Part shown: positions 19,918 to 28,146 of the stretch, in pieces
How the letters are laid out: each line of letters starts with the position of its first letter
How positions within the stretch are numbered: the stretch's first letter is position 1
Assembly: GCF_900460065.1 (NCBI RefSeq)
Contig: NZ_UAVD01000009.1
Location: forward strand, 62,001 to 126,000
Source: Streptomyces griseus
GTDB taxonomy: Bacteria > Actinomycetota > Actinomycetes > Streptomycetales > Streptomycetaceae
Length of the DNA: 64,000 nt
Direction of reading: 5' to 3'
Notes under the pieces: model-generated
What the model saw: the letters and a program-made list of their open reading frames with translations, nothing else
Databases searched by the model: none
What the model was told of the DNA's origin: nothing
Program-made: the position numbers and the translations under genes

Positions 19918-19966
19918 GGCCCGGCCCCCCGCGGTGTCGCAGTGCGACACCGCGGGGGGCCGGGCC
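19918..19966. terminator. Very strong hairpin terminator after katG
   Basis: A perfect 23-bp stem (19918-19940 with 19944-19966) closes a three-base loop AGT. It lies 60 bases after the katG stop and upstream of the convergent FKBP stop, so it probably serves both strands. The rest of the 316-base gap up to 20174 shows no gene. Confidence 0.85.
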
Positions 19967-20174
19967 GCGAGGTGGCCTGGACGTACCGCACCCGGATCGC
20001 CCGGCGTGATCCGGGTGGACATGGACATCGTGGAGAGCGGCACGGGCGCCCGGGGCCCCACGCCGTGGCGGACGCGTCGCTGCGGGGCGACGACCGGTGC
20101 GCCTACCGGGTGCGGGGGCCTGCGGGTGGCGCCGGGAGCGTCCGCGCGGGTCCGGCCCGGTCAGGCGTGGCGGT

Positions 20175-20591
20175 TCACGCCGACGGGGCGCGTCCCCCGG
20201 CCCCGGTGGGCCCGCCCGCGACCGTGAGCAGGTCCACGACGAAGACCAGTGTCGAGCCCGCCGGGATCAGCGCGGAGGGCGACTGCTTGCCGTACCCGAG
20301 GCGCGGGGGAACGATGATCTCGCGGCGCCCGCCGGCCTTCATCCCCCTGATCCCCCGGTCCCAGCCCTTGATGGCCCTGCCACCGCCCACGGCGAACTTG
20401 AACGGACGGTTCTCTTCCCAGGAGGAGTCGAACTCCTTCCCGGAGGCGAACGTGACCCCTACGTAGTGGACCTGGACGACCCGGCCGGGCTTCGCCTCGG
20501 GGCCGTCGCCCACCACGAGGTCCCGGATCGTCAGCTCGGTGGGCGGCGCGCCCTTGGGAACCTCGACTCCGGGCTTCGTCGGTTCGCTCAT
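20175..20591 (-). CDS. FKBP-type peptidyl-prolyl cis-trans isomerase
   Basis: 138 residues, a single FKBP domain that catalyses proline isomerisation during protein folding. Active-site residues seen in FK506-binding proteins are present: Y43 (VHYVG), D55 (EFDSSW), W77 (IKGWDRG), Y100 (LGYG), and the typical MKAGGRREIIVPP strand at 84-96. No signal peptide, so it is cytosolic. The start at 20591 (MSEPTKPG) is supported by family length; the ribosome site is weak and an extended start at 20672 cannot be excluded. Confidence 0.9.
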   Translation of the reverse strand: MSEPTKPGVEVPKGAPPTELTIRDLVVGDGPEAKPGRVVQVHYVGVTFASGKEFDSSWEENRPFKFAVGGGRAIKGWDRGIRGMKAGGRREIIVPPRLGYGKQSPSALIPAGSTLVFVVDLLTVAGGPTGAGGRAPSA

Positions 20592-20981
20592 CACGGTCCC
20601 ATCGCTCGCCACCGGCGCCTCCCCCGCACGGGGCGGCCGGACCCATGGACCTTCCACGCGGCAGACGATCACCGTACCGGCAGACCTCCGGCACGCGACG
20701 CGCCCGTCTGCCCTGTCGTACGGGTGCGGCGGGATCCGCCGAACGCGGCTTCGGTCACGGGGCGCGGGAACGCGCTCCCGGAACTCCTCCGGAACTCTTC
20801 GGAAAGCCGGCGCGGACCGGGCCCGCCCTGCCGGGACCCCCGGTCGTCAGCGCCTGAATGCGCTCCGTGCGGACCAGGAGCTCGTCGTTCAGGACCTCTC
20901 CTCGCCCGTGGCGGCTTCCCGTCGCGGCCGACGGCACAGCTGTGCTGTCCCGGAGTTCGTCCGGGACAGGAGCGCACCTCG
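20592..20981. other. Intergenic region with 11-bp direct repeats
   Basis: No gene recognised between the FKBP start and the SARP stop. CCGGAACTCCT (20778-20788) is followed immediately by CCGGAACTCTT (20789-20799) and a partial third copy CGGAAAGCC. An 11-bp period is the spacing used by SARP activators, but no promoter is evident next to it. Confidence 0.45.
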
Positions 20982-21824
20982 TCAGCTGGCGACGGCGGGC
21001 TCCCACCGCGTGGTCGCGGCGGAGTGCAGCGCGGTGGTCCTGCGGGGGCACAGCTGGACCGCGTCCTGGGTGGCCGCGTGGAGTATCTCGGCCTGCAGTC
21101 GCTGCACGTCCGTGGACGGTTCGAGGCCGAGCTCACGCTTGAGGATGCCGTAGAGGTTCTGGTAGGCCTCCAGAGCCTCCCCCCTGCGTCCGGCACGGTG
21201 CAGCGCCGAGATGAGCCGGCCGTGGAACCACTCGTGCAGCGGGTAGTCGTGGACCAGGGCCCGCAGCTCGGGGAGGAACTCGCGGTAGCGGCCGAGACGG
21301 TTCTCGGTCTCCACGCGCAACTCCAGGAAGCGGATGTGGAGTTCTTCCAGATGGGCGATACGCCCGGTGAGCCGCGCGCCCACGGGTATGTTGCTCAGCA
21401 TGGGTCCGCGCCACAGCTTCTGCGCTCGGTCGAGATAGTCTCCGGCCCGCTCCGGGGACCCTTCGTTCAGCTCCCATTGGGCGCCTCGCACCAGCCGCTC
21501 GAAGATGTGCACATCGACCTCGTCGGCGGCGATGTCGAGACGGTAGCCGGGCGCCTGGGTCACGAGTAACTCGCGGGCTGGGGAATCGGATTGGGCTTCC
21601 TCCAGCATTTGCCGTGCGTGGTAGACGTGCGTCTGCAGGGTTCTGATCGCGTTGCCGGGAGCGTTGTCGCCCCACAGTTCCCTGACCAGGGTGTCGGTGG
21701 CGACGGCTTCGCCGGGCTGGAGCGCGAGCACCGCGAGTATCTGGCAGATCTTGGGAGCCTTGGGGGCGTACGCCCGGCCGCTGTCGGTGACGATCCCGAA
21801 GGGTCCGATGAGGTTGAACCGCAC
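20982..21824 (-). CDS. SARP family pathway activator (AfsR/RedD/CpkO-type)
   Basis: 280 residues: an OmpR-like winged helix at about 1-95 (NLIGPFGIVTDSGR, then AIRTLQTHVYHARQML) followed by a bacterial transcriptional activation domain at about 100-245 (GDYLDRAQKLWRGPML, LHEWFHGRLISALHRAGR). SARPs bind 11-bp-spaced direct repeats and switch on antibiotic clusters. GTG 21824 is chosen because GGGAG lies eight bases upstream. Codon 86 (21567-21569) is TTA, making translation dependent on the bldA leucyl-tRNA. It sits at the edge of the cluster next to butyrolactone-receptor genes, the usual regulatory cascade of type I PKS clusters. Confidence 0.93.
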   Translation of the reverse strand: MRFNLIGPFGIVTDSGRAYAPKAPKICQILAVLALQPGEAVATDTLVRELWGDNAPGNAIRTLQTHVYHARQMLEEAQSDSPARELLVTQAPGYRLDIAADEVDVHIFERLVRGAQWELNEGSPERAGDYLDRAQKLWRGPMLSNIPVGARLTGRIAHLEELHIRFLELRVETENRLGRYREFLPELRALVHDYPLHEWFHGRLISALHRAGRRGEALEAYQNLYGILKRELGLEPSTDVQRLQAEILHAATQDAVQLCPRRTTALHSAATTRWEPAVAS

Positions 21825-21969
21825 TACCCACGCTCCCGTTCCGGCGCCCACGCGCCCGCGATACTGGCTGTGTCGGTCCAGACACTAAGGAGCGGACGCC
21901 CTTCGACCATCACGTCCGGAGGCGAGAGTGTCATGTTACCGGACAGTAGGTTGGTAGTTGTGGTCCACC

Positions 21970-23130
21970 TCACCCAGCGGCCTTCGGGGAAGACCGGTTC
22001 ACCTCGCCCCGCACCTGCACGGCGACGAGATGGGCGACGGACGAGAGCGTGATGTGACGGTGCCAGCCCGGGAACGACCGCCCCACGAAGTCCGTCATCC
22101 CGACGCCTTCCGAGATGGCGTCGAAATCGCGGGCCACCACCGAGGAGAGCCGGGCCAGCCGCAACAGGGTCGGCAGCGGCGGCGGGTCGGCGGTGGTGAG
22201 CCACAGCCGCATGTCCGCCGCGACATCGCGCCACTCCCCCACCAGCAGCATCCCCTCCGCCCAGGCGCCCGGCGCGACCACCGGGATCGCGACCGCCGTC
22301 GTGAGGTCGCCGCCCGGGTTCACCCGGTGGCGGAAGCGGGTCATCGAGGCGACCAGCTCTCCCGCGGTCCGCGCGCGGTCACTGAACTTCGGTAACTTCG
22401 CCCGGTCTAAGCACAGTTGGGCCTGGGGATCGAGGCGGACCAGATACGCGAGACCCATGGCGGACAGATGGCGCGCCAGGGCCACGGCATCGATGCCGTC
22501 GACGTCCACCACGACGGGTGCGGCGGGCATGCCGCCGGGCAGCACGACCTGGGCGACCGAGTTGCGTATGCCCGCCTCCAGGGTTCCGGCCGTCTCGTCG
22601 TCGGGGATGCCGGCCCGCCGTCGCAGCGGATCGTCCTCCAGCCAGCGACCGGTCAGTTGCAGCCGCCAGTCGACGGGCACCGCACTGCGGTCGGAGGCCA
22701 GCCAGGCGCCCACGGCGTGCTGGCCGTTGAAGGTGTGGCCGAGGCGCGGCAGGTACTGCTGGTCGACGCCGATCGAGTGCGATCCGACCTTGGGGATCGC
22801 GGTGGGCTTGATGACCCAGGCCTCGGGCGCCAGCGTCCGCTGGACCTGCCGGGCGAGGGCGTGCCGTATGGGCATCCACTCCCACGGCGACGTACTGATG
22901 AAGTGGTGCACGCTCTGCTGAGCCGCCGCGCCGTCGAACTGCGTCGCGATGTTGCGCAGCGTCTTGCGCCCCCGCAGCGCCAGGAGGCTGTGTACGTACT
23001 GCTCGGCCTTGCTGCGCTGACTGGCGCGCCGCAGGGCGCCGAACAGCCGGGCGCAGAGCTCGGGGTCCAGGGCGGGCTGCTCCGGCACCGCCCCTCGCGT
23101 ACCGTCGGACAGTCGTGCATTCAGGTCCAC
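21970..23130 (-). CDS. Transposase-derived protein (IS701-like fold) with degenerate DDE site
   Basis: 386 residues with the overall layout of IS701-family transposases, including the late DFVGRSFPGWHRHITL motif. The usual first catalytic block, DDTGF in active relatives, reads K108-P109-T-A-I here. The terminal block that normally carries the catalytic Glu (Y-R-E-L-K) reads F336-D-A-I-S. Only the middle aspartate block (VVVDVDG) looks preserved. The frame is full length and uninterrupted, so this looks like a maintained non-transposing protein rather than debris. Codons at 22408-22410 and 22393-22395 are TTA. GTG 23130 follows GGGGGAA. No flanking inverted repeats or target duplication were seen. 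It lies between a SARP and a butyrolactone-receptor gene, suggesting a regulatory or DNA-binding role (inference). Confidence 0.75.
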   Translation of the reverse strand: MDLNARLSDGTRGAVPEQPALDPELCARLFGALRRASQRSKAEQYVHSLLALRGRKTLRNIATQFDGAAAQQSVHHFISTSPWEWMPIRHALARQVQRTLAPEAWVIKPTAIPKVGSHSIGVDQQYLPRLGHTFNGQHAVGAWLASDRSAVPVDWRLQLTGRWLEDDPLRRRAGIPDDETAGTLEAGIRNSVAQVVLPGGMPAAPVVVDVDGIDAVALARHLSAMGLAYLVRLDPQAQLCLDRAKLPKFSDRARTAGELVASMTRFRHRVNPGGDLTTAVAIPVVAPGAWAEGMLLVGEWRDVAADMRLWLTTADPPPLPTLLRLARLSSVVARDFDAISEGVGMTDFVGRSFPGWHRHITLSSVAHLVAVQVRGEVNRSSPKAAG

Positions 23131-23495
23131 AATTCCCCCGTGCTACGCCGGTCCGGCAGCGGAACGGCCCGCCCTGCTGCGGGCCTGAGAGCTCGCCTCC
23201 TTCCCCCAAAAGAGGCCTGACATCCGCTTTCTTTATACAGCCTTACTCGGGCATCCTTACAGGCCCCGACTCCCGGGGGACCCGAGGATCCCTGGCCCGA
23301 ACTGCGGAAACGCTCCTTTATGACGGCAAGTCACGTGAGGCGGCCGAGAGGCCCGATCCTACGCGGACGTTAACAGTCGGTGTGGAAACAGGACGCGTCA
23401 AATGCCGCAGGCGGGCGGAGCAAGAGGGGAGGGCGGCAATAGAGAACCGGAATTCCAGAAGGGGGCGGGACGCGAGACCGTATACGGCGGTGCGG
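23131..23495. other. Intergenic region with AT-rich promoter candidate
   Basis: About 365 bases between two minus-strand genes. On the minus strand the stretch 23262-23228 reads GTAAGG, eight bases, GTAAGG, then CTGTATAAAG; the TATAAA is a plausible -10 for the transposase-derived gene and the repeated GTAAGG may bind an activator. No coding sequence recognised. Confidence 0.4.
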
Positions 23496-24137
23496 TCACG
23501 AGGGCTGCGGGACTCCGGCGGCGACGAGGAGACGTTCGGCCCGGTACGGCGACGTGTCGAGTTTCGCCAGGACGCCGGCGCAGGCCACATTGGGCAGGAC
23601 CAGGGCGAGAAGACCCGAGACCTCCTTGGAGAGGTCCCCGTCGGGCAGCACCTCCGTGAGCAGGTGCACACCGGTCCACGCACCGACGAACAGCCGTGCC
23701 GTCTCGCACGGATCGACATGGGGCAACAACTCCCCCCGGTCCTTGGCCTCGGTGAGGATCTCATTGCCCATCTCGGTCCAGTCGGGCCACCGCGTGCCGA
23801 ACATTTCGCGGGCCTTGATGTCGACGGACAACCGGATCCCGGCGCTCAACACCGGCTCCCGGGGCAGCCGATGGGCGAGCAACAGCGCCAGGTCAGCCCA
23901 TTCCTGCAGCTTGAACGCCTGAGGCACGAAACCGTCCAGGGAGATCGCCTCTTCGAGCACGCCACGCGCCAGCTCCTCTTTCGAGGTGAAGTGGAAGTAG
24001 AGACCACCGCGGGTGAGCTGGATCCGATCAATGAGGCCGCTGATGGTGGTGGCGTCGTAACCGAGCTCGTTGAACATCTCGGCGGCGGCCTCAAGGATCA
24101 TTCTTCGCGTGCGGAGTGCACGCTCTTGCCTGGTCAA
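23496..24137 (-). CDS. Gamma-butyrolactone receptor-type TetR repressor (ScbR/ArpA-like)
   Basis: 213 residues. The N-terminus TRQERALRTRRMILEAAAEM and helix-turn-helix TISGLIDRIQLTRGGLYFHFTSKEEL are characteristic of butyrolactone autoregulator receptors. The ligand domain has the expected tryptophans (WPDWTEM) and VGAWTGVHLLTEVL. These proteins repress pathway genes until a diffusible butyrolactone or butenolide binds. The start is TTG 24137, preceded by GGAGG with six-base spacing; no in-frame ATG fits. It diverges from a second receptor-like gene over a 683-base region with an autoregulatory-element-like site. Confidence 0.9.
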   Translation of the reverse strand: MTRQERALRTRRMILEAAAEMFNELGYDATTISGLIDRIQLTRGGLYFHFTSKEELARGVLEEAISLDGFVPQAFKLQEWADLALLLAHRLPREPVLSAGIRLSVDIKAREMFGTRWPDWTEMGNEILTEAKDRGELLPHVDPCETARLFVGAWTGVHLLTEVLPDGDLSKEVSGLLALVLPNVACAGVLAKLDTSPYRAERLLVAAGVPQPS

Positions 24138-24820
24138 CTCGCGCCTCCATGACGTGACTTTTACCGAGGTTTGAACTTAATTTTACCTGAGCCAATACAG
24201 ACCGGAGGGCCGGTACCTTAACAGCACCTCACCTTCCAATGCATCAACAACCAGCCAGGGAAGCCGTGTTGAATACGGCCACCGCATCGGGGCGCGGCCG
24301 GCGTGATCCGCGGCGCGCCTCTCGTCCGCACGGCACCTTCCGGGCCCGCTGCCGGTGTACGGCGGCCTCGCCCCGGCGGCGACGCCTCCTCGTGATCCAG
24401 CCAAAGGACGCCGGGGGGTTCGCGGGGGAAACCCTGCTCGGCGTCCGGCTTCTTCCGGGCCGGCCGCACGGCGGATGCCGTGCGGCGGGCGACAGGCGGG
24501 GGGCTCGGGGGCTGTCGCACCGGCCGGCACCGTGCCGGGCGGGCCTATTACCTGCCGAAGTTTTCGGTTCGTAGCGTGTTCTCTGCTGTCCGTACCGTAC
24601 GACCAGTAGAATTGCAGGGCGCACGCGACTGCTCAAGAGCGCGCTCCTCACACGCGCCGCCCGTGGCACCCGTCCCCCGGGCACCGGACGCGGCTGCGCG
24701 GACGGGCAGGATCAGGTCAGGCCGCGCATCCGGGGGAACTTCCCAACTGGTTACCCGCGGTTGGTCTGTGGGATGTTCTCGTGTGTATGGGTCGCCTCGT
24801 CACTGCCATCGGAGCACTAC
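24138..24820. promoter_or_regulatory. Divergent control region between two receptor genes, ARE-like site
   Basis: 683 bases, no gene recognised. At 24195-24220 ATACAGACCGG and CCGGTACCTTA flank AGGG; the left half matches the ATACxGACCGG-type half of butyrolactone autoregulatory elements and the dyad is imperfect (6 of 11). The upstream AT-rich part contains two TTTTACC copies (24160-24166 and 24181-24187). A perfect dyad CCGAA-GTT-TTCGG lies at 24555-24567, nearer the plus-strand gene. These are candidate receptor-binding sites. Confidence 0.5.
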
Positions 24821-25492
24821 ATGGCCAAGCAGCACCGTGCCCTGCTCACCCGCCAGGAACTGATCCGCTCAGCCGCGGAGGTCTTCGACAGCGCCGGATA
24901 CGCGGAAGCATCCATAGCGACGATCAGTTCACGGGCCGGTGTGAGCAACGGTGCGCTGCATTTCCACTTCAAGAACAAAAGGGCTCTCGGGGAAGCGGTC
25001 GAACAGATCGCGGCACAGATCCTGTTGCGCCTGACCGGGCGGGTCCCGCTGCGCCACCCCTCACCGCTGCAACTTCTCGTCGACACCTCGCACGTGCTCG
25101 CCCGCGGTCTGCGCGACGACCCGGTCCTGCGTGCGGGGTTCGGCCTCGGCGGCGATCCGACCTGGCAGAGTGACGTCAAGCTGTGGGAGCAGTGGCAGGA
25201 CTGGGTCCAGCTGATGCTCACCGTGGCCAGGGACCAGGGCAGCCTGGCGCCCCAAGTGGCCGTCGAGGAGACCGCGTTCGCCATCGTGGCCGTCGTCGCC
25301 GGTATCGACGCGCTCAACCGCACGGGCGCGGAGTGGGACGCGCGGCACGCCGTCACACGCTACTGGCGGCTGGTGCTGCCCCAGCTGTCGACAGAGGCGG
25401 CACGGGAGCAGCTCAACCCCGAGGGCACCGCGGCGGAGGAGGTCTGGTCCCAGAAGTGGGACATGGCGGAGGCCTGCGGAGACGCGGCCTGA
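24821..25492 (+). CDS. Gamma-butyrolactone receptor-like TetR regulator (ScbR2/pseudo-receptor type)
   Basis: 223 residues. The HTH reads ASIATISSRAGVSNGALHFHFKNKRAL, and the N-terminal MAKQHRALLTRQELIRSAAEVF is typical of this subfamily. A longer C-terminal tail (after about 195) and paired placement with a second receptor gene match pseudo-receptors such as ScbR2 or JadR2, which often sense the pathway product instead of a butyrolactone. ATG 24821 has CGGAG seven bases upstream. A perfect hairpin after its stop ends the transcript. Confidence 0.87.
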   Translation: MAKQHRALLTRQELIRSAAEVFDSAGYAEASIATISSRAGVSNGALHFHFKNKRALGEAVEQIAAQILLRLTGRVPLRHPSPLQLLVDTSHVLARGLRDDPVLRAGFGLGGDPTWQSDVKLWEQWQDWVQLMLTVARDQGSLAPQVAVEETAFAIVAVVAGIDALNRTGAEWDARHAVTRYWRLVLPQLSTEAAREQLNPEGTAAEEVWSQKWDMAEACGDAA

Positions 25493-25513
25493 GCGGACGA
25501 CCGCGGCACGAGC

Positions 25514-25550
25514 ACGACGCCCCTGGCCCGGGAAGGGCCAGGGGCGTCGT
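25514..25550 (+). terminator. Hairpin terminator after the receptor-like gene
   Basis: A perfect 16-bp stem (25514-25529 with 25535-25550) has a five-base GGGAA loop, 22 bases after the stop codon. It could also insulate the convergent efflux gene. Confidence 0.85.
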
Positions 25551-25928
25551 GTGTCGTACGCCGGCCGGGTGTCGGACCGGGGCGCGGGTCGGGTGCCGGT
25601 GGGGTGTCGGCGCGGGCGTGGTCGGGCGCACGGGGCAGGTAGGCCGCCTTCGGGCGCGGCAGGGGCACTCGCCCCCACCCACGGGACGGCCGGCCGCCTG
25701 AGGGGCCGTCACGCGCCCCGCGTCGCGGGGCGTTCTCCATCGGCCCGCGCACCCCGCTCACCGACCGGACGATCGGTACGTTCTGGTGGCCTCAAGAGGG
25801 CCGCGAGGGCGCCACGAGCACGACGGCAGGGCCTTCGGGCAGGGGGCGCGAACACGGAACGGATCTCCCGGTGCGTCCCGCGCGGCGGAAAGCACCAGGA
25901 GATCGCGATGTTCCGGAGTGCGGAGGGG
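25551..25928. other. Intergenic region, no gene recognised
   Basis: About 380 bases between the hairpin and the efflux-pump stop. It is GC-rich, with no start codon and ribosome site giving a protein-like sequence on either strand. Confidence 0.6.
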
Positions 25929-27374
25929 TCAGACCGCGTGGACCGTGGCCTTGGCGTCGGCACCGTCGGTGGGCGTGTCCACCGACCGCTTGCGGATGAC
26001 GAAGGCCGCCACGGCGATCGCGATGACGAGCGCTCCCGCGAGGACCAGGCTGCCGTACATCAGACCGGCGTTCACGGACTCGCGCTCGTTGGTGCCTCCG
26101 TCCATGCGGGAGGCCGTGATGGAGCCCGCGGCCGAGGCGACGATCGCGACCCACAGGGCGCCGCCGACCTGTCCGGTCGAGTTGGTCAGGCCGGAGATGA
26201 CGCCGACCTCGTCCTCGCTGGCGGTGGACATCGCCAGGCTCATGATGGGCGGCAGGCAGAGACCGATGCCCAGGCCGAGCAGGAGCATCGAGGGCAGTAC
26301 GTCCATCGCGTACGTCGCCTCCAGCGGCGTACGGGCGAGGAACAGCGCTCCGGCGACGAAGATCGCGAGGCCGATGATGAGCCCGATCCGCTCGCCCAGC
26401 TTCGCGGTCAGGTAGGGGCTGAGCGCGATCGATCCGAGGGCGGTGATCACCGTCAGCGGGAGGAACGCCAGGGCCATCTCCATCGGCGAGTAGCCGAGGA
26501 CCTGCTGCAGGTAGAGGGTGGCCACGAAGAACGATCCGTAGAGCCCGCCGGAGACGAGGAACTGGACGATGTTGGCGCCCGCGACGTCGCGGTCGCTCAG
26601 GATGTTGAGGTTGAACAGGGGTGCCTTGGCCTTCTTCTGACGGATCACGAAGGCGATCATCAGGATGACCGAGCCGGCCAGGTAGGCGAGCGTCATGCCG
26701 GTCCAGCCGTTGTGCTCGGCGTTGACGATGCCGTAGACCAGCAGCGAGACGGACGAGACGAGCAGGGCCGCGCCCGACACGTCGAGGCCGGCGGAGAGTC
26801 CGAGCCCCTTGCCGCTGGGAAGCAGCTTCCAGCCGAGGATGACGCTGACGACACCGATCGGCAGGTTGATGAAGAACAGCCAGTGCCAGGTGGTCAGCTG
26901 CATCAGCACACCACCGGCGATCAGGCCGAGTGCGCCGCCGCCGGCGAAGGTGAAGCTGTAGAAGCCGATCGCCCTGGTCTGCTCACCGGGATCCTGGAAC
27001 ATCATCACGATGATGGCGAGGGTCACCGCGGTGACCAGCGCGGCCCCGGCGCCCTGTCCGAACCGGGCCGCGACCAGGGTGGGCGCGTTCTGCGAGAAGC
27101 CCGCCACCACGGACGAGACGGTGAAGAGCGAAACACCGAGGAGCAGGACGTTCTTGTGGCCGATCAGGTCGCCGAGCCGTCCGGCGAAGATGAGCAGGCC
27201 ACCGTAGGCGATCAGGTAGGCGTTGATGACCCAGGAGACGCCACCCTGAGAGAACCCGAGCTCCTCCCGCATCACGGGTAAGGCCACGTTGACGATCGTT
27301 TCGTCGAGGATCGTCATCAGCGTGCCGATGCAGAGGACTGTCAGTGCAATCCATCGCGAGCGGGCGTTTTCCAT
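25929..27374 (-). CDS. MFS drug efflux transporter, DHA2 family (EmrB/QacA-type)
   Basis: 481 residues with about 14 hydrophobic helices. Motif D1 LDETIVNVALP is at 23-33 and motif A GRLGDLIGHK at 65-74. DHA2 pumps export toxic or amphiphilic compounds by proton antiport; inside a polyketide cluster it most likely exports the product and gives self-resistance. Codon 32 (27279-27281) is TTA. It lies downstream of a MarR gene on the same strand, with a near-perfect 27-bp operator between them. ATG 27374 has GAGGGA about nine bases upstream. Confidence 0.92.
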   Translation of the reverse strand: MENARSRWIALTVLCIGTLMTILDETIVNVALPVMREELGFSQGGVSWVINAYLIAYGGLLIFAGRLGDLIGHKNVLLLGVSLFTVSSVVAGFSQNAPTLVAARFGQGAGAALVTAVTLAIIVMMFQDPGEQTRAIGFYSFTFAGGGALGLIAGGVLMQLTTWHWLFFINLPIGVVSVILGWKLLPSGKGLGLSAGLDVSGAALLVSSVSLLVYGIVNAEHNGWTGMTLAYLAGSVILMIAFVIRQKKAKAPLFNLNILSDRDVAGANIVQFLVSGGLYGSFFVATLYLQQVLGYSPMEMALAFLPLTVITALGSIALSPYLTAKLGERIGLIIGLAIFVAGALFLARTPLEATYAMDVLPSMLLLGLGIGLCLPPIMSLAMSTASEDEVGVISGLTNSTGQVGGALWVAIVASAAGSITASRMDGGTNERESVNAGLMYGSLVLAGALVIAIAVAAFVIRKRSVDTPTDGADAKATVHAV

Positions 27375-27432
27375 GGTCTCGATCCCTCGGGGTCAGGAGC
27401 GTGTTTGTCGGTGAGCAAACATTAGCAGATGG

Positions 27433-27459
27433 TTGCGCAATAGACGATCTATTCCGCAA
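27433..27459 (-). promoter_or_regulatory. MarR-type operator upstream of the efflux gene
   Basis: TTGCGCAATAGA (27433-27444) and TCTATTCCGCAA (27448-27459) form an inverted repeat with 11 of 12 positions matching around CGA. A second dyad GTTTG-N8-CAAAC occurs at 27403-27420. Both lie between the MarR stop and the efflux start, so the pump has its own regulated promoter. Confidence 0.7.
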
Positions 27460-27482
27460 GCACGCTCCTGGCCTGGGGGTTC

Positions 27483-27956
27483 TCAACGTGCCGAGCGCCT
27501 CCTGGGGGGTCGTTCAGCCGTCACGACCGGTTCCGGGGATCGGCCGTCGACCAGCTTGGAGAGCGAGCGCAGGAACGGCTCGCGGTCCGCTTCCGGCAGC
27601 CTGCCGAGCACCGCTTCGTAGAGTTCGCCCAGCACGGGCTCGGCCGTCGCGATCAGCTTGCGGCCCTCATCGGTCACGTCGACCACACGGGCCCTGCGGT
27701 CCCTCGCCGACGGCTTGCGCGTCGCGAGGCCGCTCCGCTCCAGGGCGTCGAGCGTGTGGACCATCGTGGACTTGTCGAGGCAGGCGAGCTCCGCTAGCTC
27801 GCCTTGGGTCTTGCCGTTGCCGTCCGCGCACATCAACACGCTCACCACGCGCAGCGATGTGCCCATCTCCTCCAGCCGACTGGCTGCTTCGAGTTCGATG
27901 TCCCGGCCGAGCAGCTGCAACTGCACCACCAGGTCACTAGTCGTTTGTGCGCTCAT
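27483..27956 (-). CDS. MarR family transcriptional repressor
   Basis: 157 residues. The winged helix covers about 32-95 (QGELAELACLDKSTMVHTLD, then LERSGLATRKPSARDRRARV), with flanking dimerisation helices. MarR proteins release DNA when bound by small aromatic or lipophilic ligands. Its position immediately upstream of, and co-directional with, a DHA2 pump points to control of that pump, possibly induced by the cluster product. A dyad in its own promoter suggests autoregulation. ATG 27956. Confidence 0.9.
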   Translation of the reverse strand: MSAQTTSDLVVQLQLLGRDIELEAASRLEEMGTSLRVVSVLMCADGNGKTQGELAELACLDKSTMVHTLDALERSGLATRKPSARDRRARVVDVTDEGRKLIATAEPVLGELYEAVLGRLPEADREPFLRSLSKLVDGRSPEPVVTAERPPRRRSAR

Positions 27957-27976
27957 TGCGCCAGCGTACCTAACTA

Positions 27977-27997
27977 GTGGATTACGAAACTATCCAC
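27977..27997 (-). promoter_or_regulatory. Dyad upstream of the MarR gene
   Basis: GTGGAT (27977-27982) and ATCCAC (27992-27997) flank nine AT-richer bases, 20-40 bases upstream of the MarR start. It overlaps the likely promoter and is a candidate autoregulatory site. Its sequence differs from the operator at 27433, so it may bind another protein. Confidence 0.45.
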
Positions 27998-28077
27998 GAG
28001 GCTCATTTTCGGGCACCGCCCATGATCCCGAGGGGGGCCACGAAGTCCCTGGGGCAACTCGGGCCACACACGACACA

Positions 28078-28107
28078 GCAGGCACAGCGCCCGAGGGCTG
28101 TGCCTGC
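28078..28107 (-). terminator. Hairpin terminator downstream of the flavin enzyme gene
   Basis: GCAGGCACAGC (28078-28088) pairs perfectly with 28097-28107 around an eight-base loop, 40 bases past the stop of the acyl-CoA-dehydrogenase-like gene. Confidence 0.65.
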
Positions 28108-28146
28108 CGATACGTCACCCCCGCGGAGGAGGCGGGGGGCGGGGCG

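Noticed and set aside
21825-23220. An intact insertion sequence around the transposase-like gene
   Set aside because: No terminal inverted repeats or target-site duplication were found in the flanks, and the catalytic residues are lost, so it is annotated as a transposase-derived gene.
24183-24684. Several open frames of 60-150 codons in the receptor intergenic region
   Set aside because: All are arginine/proline/alanine-rich with no ribosome site and overlap each other on both strands; the region is better explained as regulatory DNA.
25551-27281. 576-codon plus-strand frame opposite the efflux pump
   Set aside because: Charged low-complexity product with no transmembrane or domain pattern; the minus strand encodes a clear DHA2 transporter.
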